Assembly (NCBI GenBank): GCA_001795165.1
Contig: MGNS01000058.1
Span: 36,342 to 43,426 of the forward strand
From: Chloroflexi bacterium RBG_16_57_11
GTDB taxonomy: Bacteria; Chloroflexota; Anaerolineae; Anaerolineales; UBA4823
Direction: 5' to 3'
Length of the DNA: 7,085 nt
Part shown: positions 1-5,606 of the stretch, in pieces
Layout of the letters: every line of letters begins with the position of its first letter
Numbering within the stretch: the stretch's first letter is position 1
Notes under the pieces: generated by a model
The model's input: only the letters and a program-made list of their open reading frames with translations
Database searches by the model: none
What the model was told of the DNA's origin: nothing
Made by a program: the position numbers and the translations under genes

Positions 1-1
1 C

Positions 2-550
2 CAGGGCGATAGCGAGGCGTTTGGCGCGTTATACGAGTGCTATGTAGGTCGCATTTATAATTACATCTATTACCGCACGGGCAATGTGTACGATGCTGAG
101 GACCTGACTGAGCGGGTTTTCATGCGGGCGTTGAGGCATATCCGCAACTACAATCACCGGGGCCTGCCCTTCTCGGCCTGGCTTTACCGCATTGCGCATA
201 ACTTAGTCGCCAACTGGCACCGTGACAACAGCCGGCGCAAAGAGATCCCGCTGGAGGATGGTGTGCTCTCCTCCAACCCGGGCGGTTTCCCCGAAAGCGA
301 AGTGTTGCAATCGGAGGAACAAGATCACCTGTTACGGGTACTGCGCTGCCTTCCAGCCGAGAGACAGCAACTGATCATCTTGAAATTTGTCGACCATATG
401 TCGAATGCGGAGATCGGACAGGTCATGGGGCGCACCGAAGGCGCAGTAAAAAGCCTTTACCACCGTACGCTTCTGACCATCCGAGATGATTTAGGCACCT
501 TGCCATTCGAATTAGAGGACGAACGGGAAAGATCATATGGAAGCAAGTAG
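2..550 (+). CDS. ECF-type RNA polymerase sigma-70 factor, 5' end outside the window
   Basis: The open frame runs in from the left edge, so the start is not visible; the GTG at 86 lies inside conserved region 2 and is not the start. The 182 visible residues cover nearly a whole ECF sigma factor (usually about 190 aa), so perhaps 10-15 residues are missing. Region 2 is seen as GDSEAFGALYECY, then YDAEDLTERVF (the DAED core-binding helix) and PFSAWLYRIAHNLVANW (the -10 recognition part). Region 4 follows at the C-terminus: LPAERQQLIILKF, then a helix-turn-helix (MSNAEIGQVMGRTEGAVKSL) for the -35 element. There is no region 1 or 3, as expected for group IV. It would direct core RNA polymerase to a small regulon. 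The stop lies 14 nt inside the following degV-like gene, so both are on one mRNA. Family call is firm; the ECF subgroup and inducing signal are unknown. Confidence 0.93.
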   Translation, partial: QGDSEAFGALYECYVGRIYNYIYYRTGNVYDAEDLTERVFMRALRHIRNYNHRGLPFSAWLYRIAHNLVANWHRDNSRRKEIPLEDGVLSSNPGGFPESEVLQSEEQDHLLRVLRCLPAERQQLIILKFVDHMSNAEIGQVMGRTEGAVKSLYHRTLLTIRDDLGTLPFELEDERERSYGSK

Positions 551-1403
551 CAGCAAGTTGCATATCGTCATCGACAGCGCAGGGGACATGCCCCCGGGCT
601 GGATCGAAGAATACGCCATCCAGGTCATCCCCATCAATATTCACTTTGGTGAACAGATGTTCTTACAAGGTGTTGACCTTAGCAACTCAGATTTTTATCG
701 TATGGCGGACGAGAGTGGTGTCATCCCGAAGACCTCGCAGCCCACACCGCAGCAGTTTTCGAGCTTTTACCGAAGTATCGCGCAGCCCGGCGATATGATC
801 CTATCCTTGCACGTGACCGGCAAGCTTTCCGGTACGTATGCATCTGCAGAGCTGGCCTCGCGCGAGCTGCGCGATGAATACAAGATCATACCATTTGATT
901 CGGGCTGTGGCTCGGCAGCCATGGGCTACATGGCACGAGAAGCGCGCATGATGGAGCGGGCTGGGGCAACAGTAGATGAAATCCTCGCCCGTTGGCAGAC
1001 GATCCGCCGGAATGTGCAGATAATTCTGACCCTGGACACACTGGAGTACGCCCGACGTAGCGGTCGTGTTAAGGCGTTACAGGCGGCCTTGGCGTCTCTG
1101 CTGAATGTCAAGCCGATTATCACCTTGCATGAGGGCGTGTTGGAGCTGGGTGAGCGGGTGCGGACACGGCGTAAAGCCCTGGAGTTTGTCGTGAACGAGA
1201 TGGTACGCCGAATGGGCGCTGGCCCAGTGAATGTTGCCATCGTACATGCTCAAGATCCGCAAGCCGGCGAGAAGCTTGCCCAGGCGGCTTGTAAGCTTCT
1301 AAACTGTAATGAATTGATCATTACAGAGCTATCGATTGGCGTGGCGGCGAACCTCGGGCCGGGCACGGTGGGGGTTGTCGCTTACCCGACAGCAGGAGGG
1401 TAA
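537..1403 (+). CDS. DegV/FakB family fatty-acid-binding protein
   Basis: This 288-aa protein has the usual length and motif order of the DegV family, whose studied members (FakB) bind a fatty acid and present it to the FakA kinase. Visible marks are IVIDSAGD at 10-17 (first strand and loop), TSQPTP at 66-71 and LSGTYASA at 97-104 (the Thr and Ser expected around the fatty-acid carboxylate), SGRVKA at 175-180, LNVKPII at 189-195, RTRRKA at 209-214 and GPG at 274-276. The residue two before GPG, normally His in this family, is Asn272. No signal peptide or membrane segment is seen, so it should be cytosolic. The ATG is preceded by GGGAAAG about 6 nt upstream and overlaps the end of the sigma-factor gene by 14 nt, suggesting translational coupling. 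No fakA kinase gene is in the window. The family is certain; the ligand is inferred. Confidence 0.93.
   Translation: MEASSSKLHIVIDSAGDMPPGWIEEYAIQVIPINIHFGEQMFLQGVDLSNSDFYRMADESGVIPKTSQPTPQQFSSFYRSIAQPGDMILSLHVTGKLSGTYASAELASRELRDEYKIIPFDSGCGSAAMGYMAREARMMERAGATVDEILARWQTIRRNVQIILTLDTLEYARRSGRVKALQAALASLLNVKPIITLHEGVLELGERVRTRRKALEFVVNEMVRRMGAGPVNVAIVHAQDPQAGEKLAQAACKLLNCNELIITELSIGVAANLGPGTVGVVAYPTAGG
1394..1400 (+). promoter_or_regulatory. Strong ribosome binding site that decides a GTG start
   Basis: AGGAGGG lies inside the last codons of the degV-like gene, 6 nt before the GTG at 1407. The alternative ATG at 1461 has no comparable Shine-Dalgarno sequence, so the GTG start is preferred for the next gene. 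Confidence 0.75.
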
Positions 1404-1406
1404 AAA

Positions 1407-1751
1407 GTGAAAACCTCGAGAAGGAACAATCGCACGGTTGCAAGACCCGGTGTTGGGCATATGGAACGCTACCTTCAAACATCTTTCCGTCCGGTTGCCC
1501 CGCGCCCTGATTTTGTGACCGATCTGAAGAGGCGCCTGGCACAGGAATCGAAGCGGTTTAGCTCTCGGTCAACCGTGCTGCAATATGTGCTGCTATCCTT
1601 AGCTGGTGTGCTGACCAGTGCGTTGCTGATTTTTGCCGGGATGCGGGCAGTCATCACGCTGTTGGGCGTCCTGGGTATCTTACACCAGATGCGTAATCAC
1701 CAGATGCAGAGTGGTATAAATGAAAAGCGTCCTCCGGCGCTCTCGGCCTAA
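1407..1751 (+). CDS. Small membrane protein, candidate anti-sigma factor
   Basis: The 114-aa product is not a family I can name. Residues 1-55 are polar and basic and include RPVAPRPDFVTDLKRRL (28-44), a Pro-Arg-Pro-x-Phe-x-x-x-Leu pattern that I associate with short membrane proteins downstream of ECF sigma factors. A hydrophobic stretch from about 57 to 78 (VLQYVLLSLAGVLTSALLIF), perhaps continuing to 92, would anchor it in the membrane, with the basic N-terminal part expected in the cytoplasm. The tail is short and polar. It begins 3 nt after the degV-like stop with a GTG and a strong Shine-Dalgarno site, so it is the third gene of the sigma-factor operon. An anti-sigma role is inferred from topology and position only; no zinc-binding HxxxCxxC (ZAS) motif is present. 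Confidence 0.7.
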   Translation: MKTSRRNNRTVARPGVGHMERYLQTSFRPVAPRPDFVTDLKRRLAQESKRFSSRSTVLQYVLLSLAGVLTSALLIFAGMRAVITLLGVLGILHQMRNHQMQSGINEKRPPALSA

Positions 1752-1767
1752 CCCCGTGGTTGGGGGT
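1751..1767. terminator. Weak hairpin between convergent genes
   Basis: ACCCC (1751-1755) can pair with GGGGT (1763-1767) around a 7-nt loop. It sits directly after the stop of the small membrane protein and 41 nt before the end of the convergent DUF166 gene. No T-run follows on either strand, so it is at best a weak bidirectional terminator. The rest of 1752-1807 shows nothing recognisable. Confidence 0.25.
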
Positions 1768-1807
1768 GCATGAGTTAGTCGTCGCACGCTTACGAGTTGC
1801 AGATGTT

Positions 1808-2608
1808 CTATTCGCTATGCGTACCGGGGGCAATGTACTTCGTGCTTTTATAAGGTCGAACCTGCTCACCGACTTTGTCCTTCATTACATTGCCCGATAC
1901 GTGCATCAGCGTATCCCCAAAATCGATATCCTTGCTCATCGCCGCCAGACAGGGGAAATGATGGTGCAGCAGCCCGGCTGTTTCTTCGGCGTCATCGGCG
2001 GATACACCCACCAACCGCTCAGCTACAAAACGGGCGCAACCGCATACGGCATCCCGCCGTACTCTAACTGCGATAATTTGCCGGGTCTCCGGATCGACTT
2101 CGATCCCAAATTCCGGCTGGCCAAAGTAGTGCGCAAACTCAGAAATCATCGGGTGGTTGTAGCTGATGCGTTGGCGACGGGTGACGCCAAAGTCCACTTC
2201 GGTTAATGAGCACAGTGGTTTGGGTGTAGCGCAGCCAACGCCGATGCGCTCCAGCCAACCGCGCAGCTGGCGCGCCAGACCGCGGGGCAGCCAGGCTTCG
2301 TTGTCGATTGCCGCGATCACCGCCTGCGCACCGGTCATCTGGGCGATATCCGGCAGCAACTCTGCCACTCCACGATGTTCGGCGAACGATAGAATCAAGT
2401 CAGCTGGCGGGAAGGAGGAGGGCAAGTATTCTTCTGGGTAGTCGATCACGGGTGGCAAGATCGTCGGCGCCTGCCAGGGTGTGATCTTCCAGCTCCTGGG
2501 GCCATGTGACATGATGTTTGCTACATGCCGCGCGCCATATTCGCCGGAGATGATGGCAAAAATCCGCAAAGGGGGATTGGGTGAACCAGCAGGATCTGGC
2601 ACGTTCAT
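1808..2608 (-). CDS. DUF166 family protein
   Basis: The 266-aa protein matches the pattern I recall for DUF166 (Pfam PF02593), a family found mainly in methanogenic archaea and some anaerobic bacteria and sometimes annotated as 'thymidylate synthase' without good support. Seen in order: RIFAIISGEYGARHVANI (15-32), WQAPTILPPVIDYPEEYLP (45-63), ADLILSFAEH (69-78), MTGAQAVIAAIDNEAWLPRGL (91-111), PKPLCSL (129-135), VCGCARFVAE (188-197), HHHFPCLAAM (215-224) and GDTLMH (231-236). Cys133, Cys189, Cys191 and Cys220 with the His cluster could form a metal or Fe-S site; this is inference. A start at 2635 is possible, but the ATG at 2608 forms an ATGA overlap with the upstream gene and leaves the conserved N-terminal strand intact. 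No signal peptide or membrane segment. The biochemical role is unknown. Confidence 0.85.
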   Translation of the reverse strand: MNVPDPAGSPNPPLRIFAIISGEYGARHVANIMSHGPRSWKITPWQAPTILPPVIDYPEEYLPSSFPPADLILSFAEHRGVAELLPDIAQMTGAQAVIAAIDNEAWLPRGLARQLRGWLERIGVGCATPKPLCSLTEVDFGVTRRQRISYNHPMISEFAHYFGQPEFGIEVDPETRQIIAVRVRRDAVCGCARFVAERLVGVSADDAEETAGLLHHHFPCLAAMSKDIDFGDTLMHVSGNVMKDKVGEQVRPYKSTKYIAPGTHSE

Positions 2609-2955
2609 TCTCCAAGCAGCTCCTGGCGCAGCCAACGCGCTTCGGCGATCAGGTCTGCTTCGACGTCTAAGGTGTGCTCTACGGTGACGCGCCTCAGAAA
2701 AAGTTTAGCAGCTCGCATCACCTGGGGTGAGGCGCCGGGCATCTCGCTAAGATCGCGCAACCGATCGTAGGCGCTGGCCGGTCTCCGGTCGAACCCTGGG
2801 CCGACGTCGTGGCGGTTGAAATATTCACCCACCAGCGCCCCGGCTGCCCGGCGGGCGCAGACTCGCGCCATCCCCTCGTTACCCATTTGGCGGGCTTTTT
2901 CTCCTTGCTGAATTTCAGCCTCAAAGATCTTTTTCCAATGTTCATCCGAGGTCAT
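2605..2955 (-). CDS. Small helical protein of unknown function
   Basis: I do not recognise this 116-aa protein with confidence. It is charged, appears mostly alpha-helical and has no membrane segment or signal peptide. Notable stretches are ARVCARRAAGALVGEYF (30-46), with a run of Arg/Ala typical of small helical bundles, and a C-terminal half with LFLRRVTVEHTLDVEADLIAEARWL (85-109). A HEPN-like helical fold is conceivable, but a clear HEPN RxxxxH motif is not visible. Its stop overlaps the start of the DUF166 gene as ATGA (2605-2608), so the two are translationally coupled and probably act in the same process. The start ATG at 2955 has only a weak Shine-Dalgarno match (AAGG about 12 nt away). 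It is the first gene of this minus-strand operon. Confidence 0.75.
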   Translation of the reverse strand: MTSDEHWKKIFEAEIQQGEKARQMGNEGMARVCARRAAGALVGEYFNRHDVGPGFDRRPASAYDRLRDLSEMPGASPQVMRAAKLFLRRVTVEHTLDVEADLIAEARWLRQELLGE

Positions 2956-3179
2956 CGGGTTATTTTACCTTGAAAAGGCGTCAACATTTACACGCTTTTC
3001 ATAATAAAACGCATAATGATAGGGGAATTGTACTGGTAACCTTACAGCCTCCCGGCTTTCCAATCTCCGCCTGACAGATCTGCCCTTGTGGATTAAATTA
3101 TCCTGTCCCGTTATGTAAAAAAACAGGTTGACTCTAACCATCTCTCCAAAGTAGAATACCCGTTGAACAGGAGACGCTA
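2956..3179. other. Divergent intergenic region
   Basis: This 224-nt, relatively AT-rich stretch separates the minus-strand DUF166 operon from the plus-strand patatin operon and should hold promoters for both. The rightward promoter is clear (3128-3157). I found no convincing leftward -35/-10 pair. Possible operator elements are a GGAT-N6-ATCC imperfect palindrome at 3090-3103, a CCTGT/ACAGG pair at 3102-3106 and 3123-3127, and an imperfect inverted repeat GAAAAGGCG / CGCTTTTC at 2972-3000. No small ORF with a ribosome binding site is apparent. Confidence 0.6.
3128..3157 (+). promoter_or_regulatory. Sigma-70 type promoter for the patatin operon
   Basis: TTGACT (3128-3133) and TAGAAT (3152-3157) each match the housekeeping consensus at 5 of 6 positions with an 18-nt spacer. 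Transcription would begin near 3164, leaving a short leader that carries the CAGGAG ribosome binding site at 3168-3173, 6 nt before the ATG at 3180. Confidence 0.6.
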
Positions 3180-4106
3180 ATGAAAGATATCGTCGTTGCT
3201 CTGGGGGGTGGTGGTGCAAAAGGAAGCGCGCACATCGGTGCGTTACGTGTTTTGGAGCGCGAAGGTTTTAACATCCGTGCCATCTCCGGCACCAGCGCCG
3301 GAGCAATTGTTGCCAGCCTGTACGCGTTCGGTTATAAACCGGATGAGATCCAGCGGTTGATGTCGATGACCAACCAGACCAGTCTGTTTGCGCGCGAGCG
3401 CAACGACGGGCCTAGCTGGATGGGCCTGCGGGGTATCCATGATCTACTCGAAGAAACCCTGGGAGATTGTTGTTTCGAAGATCTACGGTTGCCATGCGCG
3501 GTAACTGCGGTGGATCTGGACACCGCAGAGCGCGTAATCCTGGGTCGGGGTCGGGCGCTGGAGGCGGTGCTGGCCTCGATCGCCTTGCCCGGGATTTTCC
3601 CGCCGCGAATTCTTGGAGGCCGGACACTGGTCGACGGCGGTGTGATGGATCCGGTACCAGTGAGCGTGGCGCGTTTGCTGAAGCCGGATCTTCCGGTTGT
3701 AGCTGTTGCCCTATCAATTCCAATCGGCTTGTGGTCACAGATGAGCCAGCCACATCAGGCGAGCACGCTTCCCATTATGAACCGGTATCTTTCGAAGCTA
3801 AGGTTTTCCCAGGCGCTGAGTATTTTCATGCGCTCGGTTGACATCGGTAGCGCCTTGCTTTCCGAGCTGCACATCGCTGTCGAACAGCCGGATGTGCTCA
3901 TCCGTCCGGCGGTGTGGCGGATCGGGTTGCTGGACCAGGTGGACATTTCCGAAGTTGCCCGCACCGGAGAGCGAGCCGCCGAGCAGTCTCTACCCCAGCT
4001 AAATAGCTGCGTTAGCTGGCAGGCCCGCCTGAAACGAGCTGTGCATCCTCATAAGCCCGCCAACGACCGCTTGCCGTTTTCGTCTGATTTTTTCGAATGC
4101 CTATAA
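3180..4106 (+). CDS. Patatin-like phospholipase (RssA/YlbK-type)
   Basis: This 308-aa protein is a bacterial patatin-like serine hydrolase, expected to release fatty acids from phospholipids or other acyl esters using a Ser-Asp dyad. The oxyanion-hole loop is GGGGAKG (9-15), the nucleophile elbow is GTSAG (37-41, Ser39), and the catalytic Asp152 lies in VDGG (151-154), followed by MDPVPVSVAR. All catalytic residues are present, so it should be active. The first 200 residues form the conserved domain; the C-terminal 100 (FSQALSIFMRSVDIGSALLSE onward) fit the variable tail of RssA-like proteins. No signal peptide, so it is probably cytosolic or peripheral to the inner membrane. ATG 3180 has CAGGAG 6 nt upstream and a promoter just before it. 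It heads an operon with a small membrane protein and an esterase. The substrate is unknown. Confidence 0.94.
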   Translation: MKDIVVALGGGGAKGSAHIGALRVLEREGFNIRAISGTSAGAIVASLYAFGYKPDEIQRLMSMTNQTSLFARERNDGPSWMGLRGIHDLLEETLGDCCFEDLRLPCAVTAVDLDTAERVILGRGRALEAVLASIALPGIFPPRILGGRTLVDGGVMDPVPVSVARLLKPDLPVVAVALSIPIGLWSQMSQPHQASTLPIMNRYLSKLRFSQALSIFMRSVDIGSALLSELHIAVEQPDVLIRPAVWRIGLLDQVDISEVARTGERAAEQSLPQLNSCVSWQARLKRAVHPHKPANDRLPFSSDFFECL

Positions 4107-4119
4107 CTCAGAGGCCTGC

Positions 4120-4347
4120 ATGACCCGCGACCTGCGTCGTTACTCGCGTCAAACGAACTTTCGCTTGCTGGCGGGCTTTTTGCTGCTGGTGTTCCTGGTT
4201 GGGGATGGCCTGATCTATTTATTCATGGGTCGCAATGCCGCCCTCATGGGCCTGGTCTGTCTGGTGCTCAGCCTGGTGCCGGCCGTGCTTGTCTGGCTTT
4301 TGCTGGCTGGGATAGACTGGCTGGTGAAGAAGGAATGCGAGCGATGA
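4120..4347 (+). CDS. Small two-helix membrane protein
   Basis: The 75-aa product belongs to no family I recognise. A basic N-terminus (MTRDLRRYSRQ) precedes two hydrophobic segments, about 16-36 and 40-67, joined by the short loop GRNA, with a charged end (KKECER). By the positive-inside rule both ends should face the cytoplasm. It starts 13 nt after the patatin gene with AGAGG about 5 nt before the ATG, and its stop overlaps the next start as ATGA (4344-4347). Its place between two hydrolase genes suggests it belongs to the same membrane-lipid or export function, perhaps as an anchor; that is inference. Confidence 0.75.
   Translation: MTRDLRRYSRQTNFRLLAGFLLLVFLVGDGLIYLFMGRNAALMGLVCLVLSLVPAVLVWLLLAGIDWLVKKECER
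4326..4334 (+). promoter_or_regulatory. Ribosome binding site choosing the 4344 start
   Basis: GAAGAAGGA ends 9 nt before the ATG at 4344 and directly abuts the in-frame ATG at 4335. The spacing makes 4344 the better start of the esterase gene. Confidence 0.55.
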
Positions 4348-4991
4348 ACGCCCAGGTTCGTCAGGTGGATGGCTGGGTACTTCGCCAGCAAACTCCGGAT
4401 AGCCCCGGTCTTCACACGCTCATACTTATGCTGCACGGTTGGACGGGTGACGAGAATTCCATGTGGATTTTCGCCAACCGGTTGCCAAAAAACACTTTCC
4501 TGGTTTCGCCGCGCGGCCTTTTCGCTACAGTCTTGGGTGGTTATGGCTGGCAGCCCAATTTGGACCGCAGCTGGCCGGATATCGATGATTTTCGACCGGC
4601 GATGGAAGCCATCTGGAATTTACTTAAACCCCAGAACTTCCCCACAGCGGAGCTGAGGCAGATTCATATCGTAGGTTTCAGCCAGGGAGCGGCTCTAGGT
4701 TACAGCCTGGCTCTGGCCTTTCCGCAGCGAGTGGGGATTATTTCCGGTTTATCGGGGTTTGCGCCGGGTGGGTTGGAGCAAATAGTGAGCTCGCGACCGC
4801 TGGAGGGCAAGGCCTGTTTCATGGCGCACGGGACACAGGATCAGCTCGTATCGGTAGCTCGGGCTCGACAGGCGCGGCAAGCTTTTCTGGATGCGGGCGC
4901 CCAGGTGACGTATTGTGAAGACGATGTTGGTCACAAGCTCAGCGTGTCGTGCTTTCGAGGTCTGGAAAAATTTTTCGCCAAATTAGCCTAA
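4344..4991 (+). CDS. Alpha/beta hydrolase, phospholipase/carboxylesterase family
   Basis: The 215-aa enzyme fits the compact carboxylesterase/lysophospholipase family (Abhydrolase_2). LILMLHGWTGDEN (26-38) gives the first strand and oxyanion loop, GFSQG (111-115) the nucleophile Ser113, HGTQD (162-166) the Asp166, and VGHKL (195-199) the His197, so the triad is complete. SPRGLF (55-60) and GYGWQPN (66-72) also fit this family. Length is typical and no signal peptide is seen, so it should be cytosolic and cleave short acyl esters or lysolipids. An in-frame ATG at 4335 is possible, but it sits directly on the GAAGAAGGA ribosome binding site; ATG 4344 is 9 nt from it and forms an ATGA coupling with the preceding gene. 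The 3' end overlaps the convergent GNAT gene by 4 nt. The exact substrate is unknown. Confidence 0.92.
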   Translation: MNAQVRQVDGWVLRQQTPDSPGLHTLILMLHGWTGDENSMWIFANRLPKNTFLVSPRGLFATVLGGYGWQPNLDRSWPDIDDFRPAMEAIWNLLKPQNFPTAELRQIHIVGFSQGAALGYSLALAFPQRVGIISGLSGFAPGGLEQIVSSRPLEGKACFMAHGTQDQLVSVARARQARQAFLDAGAQVTYCEDDVGHKLSVSCFRGLEKFFAKLA

Positions 4992-5554
4992 AATTCGTCC
5001 TCGACTTTACGAAGTCGCAACATCAGGCAGGCCACATCCCGTATCTCACCATCCGGCAGCATGAAATATTCTTCGAAGACAGCCGCCGTCTCAAAACCGA
5101 CCTTATGCAACGCTTTGATCACCTCGACATGGTCGGTGACAACCTGCGCTTCTACCAGATGGATGCTGCGCTTGCGAGCAATGTCGATCAATGACTGGAT
5201 CAATTTGGATCCAAGGCCTCGCCGTTTGAAGTCTTTTGCCAGGAATATACGTATTTCAGCGCGATGCCGGGCTGGACCTTCGTTGAAGTGTAGCGTGGCT
5301 TCGCCGACGATGCGATCCCCAATCGTTGCCACCAATGGGAAAACCTGGTCATAATCGATGTTTTCCGTCCAGGAAGTGATTAGTTGGGAATCGTTGACGT
5401 TGTGGCGCATATAGCGCCGCTCTTCATTCGAAACGGGCAGGAAGAAATCCAGCATTGCCTGGCGGTCGGTGGGCATCAGGGGGCGCAAGAGCACACGCGC
5501 ACCGTCACGCATGGTGACGATCTGTCGGTAGATCAGGTCCTCTTTGGTTACCAT
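4988..5554 (-). CDS. GNAT family N-acetyltransferase
   Basis: The 188-aa protein is a single GNAT domain that transfers an acyl group from acyl-CoA to an amine. Seen in order: RPLMPTDRQAMLDFFLPVS (24-42), an N-terminal strand and helix like those of Pat-type lysine acetyltransferases; VATIGDRIVGEATLHF (75-90); the acetyl-CoA-binding motif A, EIRIFLAKDFKRRGLGSKLI (100-119) with R111-R-G-L-G115; and a C-terminal HKVGFE (150-155) plus FEEYFMLPDGEIRDVACLML. Motif A is intact, so it should be active. The ATG at 5554 has AAAGGA 6 nt upstream. It follows the cNMP-fold gene by 52 nt with no visible terminator, so it is probably the last gene of the hydrogenase operon. A protein-lysine target is an inference from context and resemblance; the substrate could equally be a small amine. 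Confidence 0.9.
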   Translation of the reverse strand: MVTKEDLIYRQIVTMRDGARVLLRPLMPTDRQAMLDFFLPVSNEERRYMRHNVNDSQLITSWTENIDYDQVFPLVATIGDRIVGEATLHFNEGPARHRAEIRIFLAKDFKRRGLGSKLIQSLIDIARKRSIHLVEAQVVTDHVEVIKALHKVGFETAAVFEEYFMLPDGEIRDVACLMLRLRKVEDEF

Positions 5555-5606
5555 AGCCCTTCCTTTGCTTACGTTTCTCTGACCGTTTTCCTGGTTGCGG
5601 ATTGCT

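Noticed and set aside
86..88. GTG as start of the sigma factor
   Set aside because: The frame stays open to the window edge and the upstream residues (GDSEAFGALYE) are conserved region 2, so the true start lies outside.
926..1240. 104-aa minus-strand ORF inside the degV-like gene
   Set aside because: Arg/Ser/Thr-rich shadow frame with no start signal, overlapping conserved DegV motifs.
1760..2206. 148-aa plus-strand ORF opposite the DUF166 gene
   Set aside because: The minus-strand frame holds the DUF166 motifs; this is the shadow frame and has no recognisable domain.
1808..2608. Thymidylate synthase annotation for the DUF166 protein
   Set aside because: Old database naming exists for this family, but no ThyA or ThyX motifs are visible.
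2609..2635. Longer start (ATG at 2635) for the DUF166 gene
   Set aside because: The extra nine residues fall outside the conserved region, and the ATGA overlap at 2605-2608 is the more usual coupled start.
2972..3000. Inverted repeat GAAAAGGCG / CGCTTTTC as terminator or riboswitch
   Set aside because: It is imperfect, has a 12-nt loop, lies upstream of the minus-strand gene and matches no known riboswitch; kept only as a possible operator.
3467..3841. 124-aa plus-strand ORF and a 113-aa minus-strand ORF (3412-3753) inside the patatin gene
   Set aside because: Both are Gly/Arg/Pro-rich shadow frames within a gene whose catalytic motifs are intact.
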